NCBI GenBank assembly: GCA_007126835.1
Contig: SLAO01000076.1
Span: 1-7,429 of the forward strand
Source: Nitriliruptorales bacterium
Lineage (GTDB): Bacteria; Actinomycetota; Nitriliruptoria; Euzebyales; Egibacteraceae
Reading direction: 5' to 3'
Length of the DNA: 7,429 nt
Shown: positions 1 through 4,680 of the stretch, one piece after another
How positions within the stretch are numbered: the first letter of the stretch is position 1
How the letters are laid out: the number at the start of each line of letters is the position of its first letter
Made by a program: the position numbers and the translations under genes
The notes under the pieces: generated by a model
Databases searched by the model: none
What the model saw: the letters and a program-made list of their open reading frames with translations, nothing else
What the model was told of the DNA's origin: nothing

Positions 1-45
1 GGGACCGGCAACCGCTGCCTGGCGCCTCCCCCCGGGGCCGTCCGG

Positions 46-97
46 GGTCGACGTTGCGATTTCGACGTCTGGGAACGTCGCGATCGCAACGTCGACC
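46..97 (-). terminator. Long perfect hairpin, probable terminator of the small membrane protein gene
   Basis: Positions 46-60 pair perfectly with 83-97 over 15 bp. The pairing continues with a G-T wobble (61/82), one mismatch (62/81) and six more pairs (63-68 with 75-80), closing on a 6-nt loop. It starts 39 nt beyond the stop codon of the minus-strand gene ending at 137, which is where a transcription terminator is expected. No T-run follows on the minus strand, so it would be a tail-less hairpin terminator of the kind often proposed in high-GC actinobacteria. The symmetry means it could also serve a plus-strand gene ending left of the window. A protein-binding palindrome is the alternative. 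Confidence 0.6.
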
Positions 98-136
98 TGG
101 CACCCGGCCGGCAATCGGATCGATTCGCCCGCGACC

Positions 137-595
137 TCAGCCCAGGGGACGCTCGACGTCGGGATCGACGACCGGCGCGTGGCCGGCGGCATCGTCGGCG
201 GCGGCGTCCACGTCCGGACGGGCCGGCCCGTCCCATCCGCACGTGCACCGAGCCGTCACCTGAGGTGGGAACCCACCCGCATCGTCCAGGGGTGGCCGCA
301 GTTCCTCGAGCCACGCCGCATGCAGCCGCAGGCGGGCGGGCTGCCACAGCGACGCGATCATGACCAGCAACCCGGCCCAGCCCAGCGTGAGCGCGGTGGC
401 CAGCACCGTGGGGTCGGCCGCGAGGAACGCCGGCAGGACGACCACCGCGACCAGCGCCCCACCGAGCATCAGCATCGGCCGCCGAGCGGTGTCCCAGCGC
501 TGCAGCCAGGCGGGTGGCCGGTCCCGACGACCGTGGCGGAGCCAGAAGGATCCGTCGTCAGCCGAGTCGCCGGGGTCCGCGGAGCGTTCGGTCAT
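137..595 (-). CDS. Small two-helix membrane protein with a CxCGW tail, function unknown
   Basis: This 152-residue protein matches no named family that I recognise. It has a hydrophilic, charged N-terminus (1-40, rich in D and R), then two hydrophobic segments at about 41-60 and 65-84, separated by a short AADP turn. That arrangement predicts a membrane hairpin with both ends on the same side, probably the cytoplasm given the basic residues before helix 1. The C-terminal tail (about 85-152) is hydrophilic and carries C117-x-C119-G-W121 followed by an Ala/Asp-rich stretch and H139, a pattern that could hold a metal. The ATG at 595 has no clear Shine-Dalgarno sequence, but a TAGCCT hexamer lies 9 nt upstream. 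The gene diverges from selA. It is supported as real by its membrane-like composition and by the hairpin placed just after its stop; the opposite-strand frames look like random arginine/proline-rich shadows. Confidence 0.75.
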   Translation of the reverse strand: MTERSADPGDSADDGSFWLRHGRRDRPPAWLQRWDTARRPMLMLGGALVAVVVLPAFLAADPTVLATALTLGWAGLLVMIASLWQPARLRLHAAWLEELRPPLDDAGGFPPQVTARCTCGWDGPARPDVDAAADDAAGHAPVVDPDVERPLG

Positions 596-721
596 GCTGC
601 GCCGAGGCTACCCGGATCGGTGGGGCGGCAGCAGACGCCGGCGCGTCACCCTCGCAGCGCATTCGGACGCGGAGCACGGCGCCGGCGAGGCTGGTCCGCA
701 GCTCACCAGTCGTCGGGCATC
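596..721. other. Divergent intergenic region between the membrane protein gene and selA
   Basis: This 126-bp gap must hold the promoters of both flanking genes. Apart from the minus-strand TAGCCT I see no convincing plus-strand -10 box for selA. I also see no tRNA(Sec)-like structure: there is no GGTTC-type T-arm and no acceptor stem pairing. Confidence 0.6.
605..610 (-). promoter_or_regulatory. Candidate -10 hexamer TAGCCT for the small membrane protein gene
   Basis: On the minus strand TAGCCT fits the actinobacterial TANNNT -10 pattern and ends 9 nt before the ATG at 595. No good -35 box and no Shine-Dalgarno sequence is visible, so transcription could start at or within a few bases of the ATG, giving a leaderless or near-leaderless mRNA. 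This is inference from a short motif. Confidence 0.3.
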
Positions 722-2080
722 ATGGAGGCCGTGGCCGACCGCGAAGCCCTTGCTGCCCTGCCTCGGATCGACGATCTCGTCGACCGGGCCGACGCCCTTG
801 TGCGCGAGTTTGGGCGGAGGGACACCACCGAGACCCTGCGCCGGGTCACCGACGCCGCTCGGCGGACGCTGCTTGCCGGACACACCGCCAGCGCCGATCC
901 CGACGGGTTGATCGCCGCGGCCACGACCGAACTGCGCGCCCGCCGGCCCGGCCCGCCACGTCGGGTGCTCAACGCCACGGGGGTGGTGATCCACACGAAC
1001 CTCGGGCGGGCCCCGCTGGCGCCCGAGGCGGTCGAAGCCATCCGGTCCGCTGCGGCCTACTGCGACCTCGAGTTCGACCTCGCCACCGGTGGTCGCGGGT
1101 CGCGCAACGCCCGCGTGGCACCACTGGTGGCCGATGCCTGTCGAGCTCCGGCTGGCTTCGCCGTCAACAACGCCGCCGGGGCGCTCGTGCTGTGCCTGGC
1201 CGCGCTGGCTGGCGACCGTGAGGTGCTCGTCAGCCGCGGCGAGCTTGTCGAGATCGGCGGGTCCTTCCGCTTGCCCGAGATCATGCATGCCTCAGGCGCG
1301 CAGCTCGTCGAGGTCGGCACCACCAACCGCACCCGGGCGGAGGACTTCGCGGCGGCGGGAACCGACGTGGCCTTGATCCTGGCCGTGCACCCCTCCAACT
1401 ACCGCATCACCGGGTTCAGCCAGGCCCCGAGCATCGCCGAGCTCGCCGTGGTGGCTCGGGAACGCGGGGTGCCGCTGGTGCATGACGTCGGCTCCGGGCT
1501 GCTGGTCGACGAGGAGGCGCCGTGGGCAGCCGGCGAGCCCAGCATCGCCGGCTCGCTGCAAGCAGGTGCTGACTTGGCGCTGGCCTCCGGCGACAAGCTG
1601 CTCGGCGGCCCTCAGGCGGGGCTACTGGCGGGTCGAGCCGACCTGGTCGAACGGTGTCAGCGTCACCCGCTGGCTCGCGCCTTGCGCCTGGACAAGCTGC
1701 GGATCGCTGCGCTCGTGACCACGCTGGAAGCGCACTTGCGGGAGGATCGAGGTTCCCTGCCGACCTGGGCGCGGCTCGACGCTGACGAAGCCGAGTTGCG
1801 CACGCGCGCGCAGGGTCTGGCATCTGCGCTGGACGGGGAGGTCGTCCCCGGCGCCTCGCTGATCGGCGGAGGTTCGGCGCCAGGCCACGAGTTGCCCTCA
1901 CCGGTGGTCCGTCTGCGGGGCGGCGCCCCTGATGCGGTCGCCGAGCGGCTACGGCTCGGCGACCCGGCCGTGGTCTGCCGGGTGGAGGACGGCGCGCTGT
2001 GGCTCGACCCCCGCACGATCGACCCGGCCGACGATGACGTGCTCGTCGAGCGCGTCCGCGCCGAGCGCGCCGAGACCTGA
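722..2080 (+). CDS. selA: L-seryl-tRNA(Sec) selenium transferase (selenocysteine synthase)
   Basis: SelA is a cytoplasmic PLP enzyme that converts seryl-tRNA(Sec) to selenocysteinyl-tRNA(Sec) with selenophosphate, via a dehydroalanyl intermediate. The 452-residue product is near the E. coli length of about 463. Visible family blocks in order are the N-terminal tRNA-binding helices (1-75, starting with the typical L-P-x-I-D-x-L), LNATGVVIHTNLGRAPL (83-99), SRGELVEIGGSFRLP (171-185), EVGTTNRT (197-204), HPSNYRITGF (223-232), HDVGSGLLVD (254-263), and SGDKLLGGPQAG (289-300) with K292 as the PLP lysine. RALRLDK (319-325) follows. The frame stays open upstream to 179, but that part is antisense to the neighbouring gene; ATG 722 gives the family's usual N-terminus, although no Shine-Dalgarno sequence is evident. 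An oddity is VNNAAGA (148-154), where E. coli has VNNNAAA. selA converges on the TPP enzyme gene with a 67-bp gap, and its partner selB lies about 4.7 kb downstream. Confidence 0.96.
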   Translation: MEAVADREALAALPRIDDLVDRADALVREFGRRDTTETLRRVTDAARRTLLAGHTASADPDGLIAAATTELRARRPGPPRRVLNATGVVIHTNLGRAPLAPEAVEAIRSAAAYCDLEFDLATGGRGSRNARVAPLVADACRAPAGFAVNNAAGALVLCLAALAGDREVLVSRGELVEIGGSFRLPEIMHASGAQLVEVGTTNRTRAEDFAAAGTDVALILAVHPSNYRITGFSQAPSIAELAVVARERGVPLVHDVGSGLLVDEEAPWAAGEPSIAGSLQAGADLALASGDKLLGGPQAGLLAGRADLVERCQRHPLARALRLDKLRIAALVTTLEAHLREDRGSLPTWARLDADEAELRTRAQGLASALDGEVVPGASLIGGGSAPGHELPSPVVRLRGGAPDAVAERLRLGDPAVVCRVEDGALWLDPRTIDPADDDVLVERVRAERAET

Positions 2081-2147
2081 GCCGAGCCGACGGCCGACCT
2101 GACACCGCCCGGCTCCGGACAATGCCACGCACGCCGGCTACAGGCGC

Positions 2148-3782
2148 CTACGCGCCGAGGCGGAACGCTTCCGCCAACCAGGGCGCGACGACCCCCGGAT
2201 CGACCTTGCAGTCGAGCAGCAGCGGCGGCGAGGGGTCAGCAATGCGGTCGGCGACCGCCTCGAGATCGGCCACGGAGCGCACCGTGACCGCGTGGAACCC
2301 CAGCCCGCGAGCCACTGAGCAGAAGTCGATCTCGCTGAACTCGGCGAGCTTGGTGGGCAATCCCAGTGGACCGAAGTGGTGGACCTCGGCGGCGTAGCTG
2401 GCGTCGTCGAGAACGCACACCACCATGCGCAGCCCGAGCCGGGCCACGGTCTCGAGCTCGCCGAGGCTCATCGCCAGCCCACCGTCACCGGTAACGCACA
2501 CGGTGGGCCGGTCCGGCCGGGCGACCGCGGCGCCGATCGCCGAGCCCAGCCCCAGCCCGATCGACTGGTAGGCCTGGGTGAACACGAACCCTCCGGGATC
2601 GGTGACCCGGAGGTGCTGGGCAGGCCAGCCCATGAAGTGACCCGAGTCGATGGCCACGATCCGCTTGGCGGGCAGCAACCGGTCCAGTGCCCGCATCGCA
2701 TCGCGCGGGTCGATTACCCCGGGTACGTCACGGCGCTCGTCGGGCCAGTCCGGATCGGCCACCGCCGCAGCGGTCGCGTCTGTACGCCAGCCCGTGCGCG
2801 ACGTCCCGCGCTGTTCGAGCTCGGCGCGCAAGGCCGCGGCGGCGAGCCCCGCGTCGGCAACCATCGCGCCGTCGACGCGGTGGTGCCGCCCGATCGCGGT
2901 GGGCTCGTCGTCGACCGCGAGCACCGCCGCCTCGAGATACAGCTGCCCTGACCGGGTGGTCCACGAGTTCATCGTGGCGCCCACAGCCAGGACCACGTCG
3001 GCGTCGGCCAGTAGCGTGGCCGCTGACGGCGAGGCGAACCCGCCGCTGATGCCCAGGGACCAGGCGTCGTTTGCGAACAGCCCGTGGCCCACCGCGCTCG
3101 TGGTCAGCAGCGCCCCCACCCGCGCCGCGACGGCTCGCAGGTCGTCGCCGGCGTCGGCGTTCCACGCCCCGCGGCCCGCCAGCACGACCGGACGCGCGGC
3201 GGTTTCCAGCCGGTCGCAGAACTCCCCGACCGCCTCGCCAGCGGGAGCCGGGCGCTGCGGCGGGTCGTCTGGTTTCAGCGCCACCGCGGCAGCCGGCTCG
3301 GTCTGCTGGACGTCCAGGGGCAGGGACAAGACGACAGGAACCCGCTGGCGCTGCGCCCGCGATGCCGCCAATGCCAGATCCTCCAGGGCGGTGTCCGCAC
3401 TGCGCAACGTCGCGGGAACAGCTCCGGCGGCCCGGGCGAACGCCGCCTGGTCGACGTCCTGGTTCTGGTCACGTGCGGTGCGCGCCGTGTCGCCGGCGAG
3501 CAGCAGCAGGGGCGTGTGGCTCTTGGCCGCCTCCGTCAGCGACGTCATGGTGTTGGTCAGCCCAGGGCCCTGGGTGGTCGTGGCGACCCCCAGCCGGCGG
3601 GTGGTCCGCGCCCAGCCGTCGGCGGCGGAGACCGCAGCGGCCTCATGGCGGGTGCTGCGAAAGTCGATTCCCTGCTCGGCCATCGCAGTCGCGAGCGCGA
3701 AGTTCCCGCCGCCCACGAGGCCGAACGCCGTGTCCACCTCGAGGCGAACGAGGGCCTCGGCGAGCGCCTCCACAACGTTCAT
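2148..3782 (-). CDS. Thiamine-diphosphate-dependent enzyme, acetolactate synthase/benzoylformate decarboxylase superfamily
   Basis: The 544-residue protein has the three-domain layout of this superfamily: an N-terminal pyrimidine-binding domain (about 1-165), a central Rossmann-like domain (about 185-320) and a C-terminal diphosphate-binding domain (about 370-530). Such enzymes use TPP and Mg2+ to decarboxylate 2-oxo acids or to join the resulting aldehyde unit to an acceptor. Key residues seen are E47 in RHEAAAVSAADGWAR, the glutamate that activates TPP; QGPGLTN (71-77); and GDGGLAMSLGEL (432-443), whose Asp433 should bind Mg2+. The second half of the metal motif reads LDDASYAAEVHHF (458-470) where NN or ND is usual. 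The start is fixed by an ATGA overlap with the upstream cyclase-family gene, indicating translational coupling; the frame is open further upstream to 4049, but that part is antisense-frame noise over the cyclase gene. The substrate cannot be read from sequence. Isatinate or another aryl 2-oxo acid is a guess from the neighbour; annotation as biosynthetic acetolactate synthase is less likely because no small subunit or ilv gene is nearby. Confidence 0.9.
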   Translation of the reverse strand: MNVVEALAEALVRLEVDTAFGLVGGGNFALATAMAEQGIDFRSTRHEAAAVSAADGWARTTRRLGVATTTQGPGLTNTMTSLTEAAKSHTPLLLLAGDTARTARDQNQDVDQAAFARAAGAVPATLRSADTALEDLALAASRAQRQRVPVVLSLPLDVQQTEPAAAVALKPDDPPQRPAPAGEAVGEFCDRLETAARPVVLAGRGAWNADAGDDLRAVAARVGALLTTSAVGHGLFANDAWSLGISGGFASPSAATLLADADVVLAVGATMNSWTTRSGQLYLEAAVLAVDDEPTAIGRHHRVDGAMVADAGLAAAALRAELEQRGTSRTGWRTDATAAAVADPDWPDERRDVPGVIDPRDAMRALDRLLPAKRIVAIDSGHFMGWPAQHLRVTDPGGFVFTQAYQSIGLGLGSAIGAAVARPDRPTVCVTGDGGLAMSLGELETVARLGLRMVVCVLDDASYAAEVHHFGPLGLPTKLAEFSEIDFCSVARGLGFHAVTVRSVADLEAVADRIADPSPPLLLDCKVDPGVVAPWLAEAFRLGA

Positions 3783-4558
3783 GCCGCGCCGGCCGGGACG
3801 AAGGCGAGCACCCGGCACGGCGACCCGGACCCGCCGGTGAGCTTGAGCGGCGCCGCCACGAGCACCGCTCCGGTCGCCGGCAGGCGCTCGAGGTTGGTGA
3901 GGCTGGTCAGCCCGTACTTGCCCGCGCCCAGCATCAGCGCATGGCACGGAAACGGCGGGTCGAGCTCCATAGCCCGGCCCGCGTCGGTGCCCACGGTCTC
4001 GACACCCACCCCCACGACCGGTGCCTCGTCGGCCAGCCAGCGGGCGCACTCCGCCGAGAAACCGGGAGTGTGGGAACCATGCTCGTCCGCGTTGAGGAAC
4101 GCATCCTGATCATGGGCGTAGGCGTCCCAGCCGGTGCGCAGCAGCAGCCACCCACCGTCGGGCAGCGCCCCGTGCTCGGCCTCGAACGCTTGCACCTCGT
4201 CGACGGTGAGCAGATAGTCGGGGTCGGCGGCGACCTCGGCGGACTTGTCGATCACCACCGCCGGACCGACGAGTCGGCTCGGCGGCACGGTGGCCACGTC
4301 CTCGCCGCCCTGCCCGGTGATCCAGTGCACCGGGGCGTCGAAGTGCGTCCCAACGTGCTCGCCCCCCTCGAAGGCGTTCCAGTACCACATCGGACCGCGG
4401 TCGTCGTAGCGCGACAACTCGCGAGTCGACCAGCCGGGAGTGTTGACGAACGGCTCCGGCAGCTTCAGCACCGGGGTGTCCTCATCCAAGGGCTGGGTGA
4501 GGTCGACGACCTCGATCCCGCCGCGCAACGCCTCGACGAACCCATCTAACGCACCCAC
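3779..4558 (-). CDS. Cyclase-family metal-dependent hydrolase (kynurenine formamidase/isatin hydrolase-like)
   Basis: The 259-residue protein belongs to the cyclase fold (Pfam Cyclase), which hydrolyses amide or lactam bonds such as N-formylkynurenine or isatin. It opens with VVDLTQPLDEDTPV (17-30) and carries the family metal motif GGEHVGTHFDAPVHW (65-79), that is H68-x3-H72-x-D74-x3-H78. A second conserved block is CHALMLGAGKYGLTSLTNL (205-223), with H206 and, 12 residues on, T218 where binuclear formamidases have a metal-binding Glu. The C-terminus AAPLKLTGGSGSPCRVLAFV (235-254) is also typical. The GTG at 4558 is chosen over ATG 4621 because AGAGGAG lies 5 nt before it and because family members start close to the DLTQPL block. 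It is first in a two-gene operon; its TGA overlaps the ATG of the TPP enzyme gene by 4 nt. The pair suggests ring or amide opening to a 2-oxo acid followed by TPP chemistry. Substrate assignment is inference. Confidence 0.9.
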   Translation of the reverse strand: MGALDGFVEALRGGIEVVDLTQPLDEDTPVLKLPEPFVNTPGWSTRELSRYDDRGPMWYWNAFEGGEHVGTHFDAPVHWITGQGGEDVATVPPSRLVGPAVVIDKSAEVAADPDYLLTVDEVQAFEAEHGALPDGGWLLLRTGWDAYAHDQDAFLNADEHGSHTPGFSAECARWLADEAPVVGVGVETVGTDAGRAMELDPPFPCHALMLGAGKYGLTSLTNLERLPATGAVLVAAPLKLTGGSGSPCRVLAFVPAGAA

Positions 4559-4563
4559 CTGCG

Positions 4564-4570
4564 CTCCTCT
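4564..4570 (-). promoter_or_regulatory. Ribosome binding site that fixes the GTG start of the cyclase-family gene
   Basis: On the minus strand AGAGGAG occurs 5 nt upstream of GTG 4558. No comparable purine stretch precedes the longer alternative start ATG 4621, so this site decides the start. Confidence 0.7.
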
Positions 4571-4583
4571 CGCTGTCGTGCCC

Positions 4584-4603
4584 CCGCGGGCTGTGCTCCG
4601 CGG
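4584..4603. repeat. Short inverted repeat CCGCGG-N8-CCGCGG in the leader of the cyclase-family gene
   Basis: Two copies of the self-complementary CCGCGG (4584-4589 and 4598-4603) enclose 8 nt. In the minus-strand mRNA they could form a six-pair G/C hairpin 13 nt before the AGAGGAG ribosome site, or they could act as a DNA operator. In a sequence this GC-rich such short repeats also arise by chance. Confidence 0.3.
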
Positions 4604-4657
4604 CGTGCGGCGCGGATGCAACCACCCGGGCGAGGTTCTGTCGACGGTGGTGTGGCA

Positions 4658-4680
4658 CGAGGCTCTAGGCTCACGCCTCG
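4658..4680 (+). promoter_or_regulatory. Candidate -10 box and overlapping inverted repeat in front of the ClC gene
   Basis: TAGGCT (4666-4671) fits the TANNNT -10 pattern and ends 9 nt before ATG 4681; a weak TCGACG (4641-4646) is the nearest -35-like sequence, with a long 19-nt spacer. Around the hexamer CGAGGC (4658-4663) and GCCTCG (4675-4680) form a 6-bp inverted repeat with an 11-nt spacer. A direct repeat AGGCTC-T-AGGCTC (4660-4672) overlaps it. A regulator bound here would cover the -10 box. There is no clear Shine-Dalgarno sequence before the ATG. Confidence 0.35.

Larger units (their letters stand above)
4559..4680. promoter_or_regulatory. Divergent promoter region between the hydrolase/TPP operon and the ClC-selB operon
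   Basis: This 122-bp gap lies between divergent start codons and so should carry both operon promoters. Besides the elements listed separately, an imperfect inverted repeat ACCACC/GGTGGT (4621-4626, 4646-4651) is present. No tRNA(Sec) structure is visible here. Confidence 0.6.

Noticed and set aside
179..721. 543-nt open upstream extension of the selA frame
   Set aside because: It is arginine/proline/glycine-rich, is antisense to the membrane protein gene for most of its length, and would add 181 residues not found in SelA proteins. ATG 722 gives the normal N-terminus.
596..721. A tRNA(Sec) gene (selC) in the intergenic gaps near selA or ClC
   Set aside because: Neither the 596-721 gap nor the 4559-4680 gap shows a T-arm GGTTC with a matching stem, a UCA anticodon loop or a long acceptor stem. 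GGTTC at 4634-4638 has no fitting stem-loop.
2081..2156. Terminator between the convergent selA and TPP enzyme genes
   Set aside because: Only weak pairings are visible: GAGCC with GGCTC across about 22 nt, and a 5-bp GGCGC-CTAC-GCGCC stem that overlaps the TPP gene's stop. These are not convincing above the GC background.
3782..4049. Longer TPP enzyme starting at ATG 4049
   Set aside because: The extra 89 residues are basic and low-complexity, lie wholly over the cyclase-family gene, and are absent from the usual family N-terminus, which begins at VVEALAEAL after ATG 3782.
2650..4549. Long plus-strand open frames (about 340-490 residues) antisense to the TPP enzyme and cyclase-family genes
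   Set aside because: They are low-complexity Arg/Pro/Ala/Gly translations typical of shadow frames in GC-rich DNA. The minus-strand frames carry clear family motifs.
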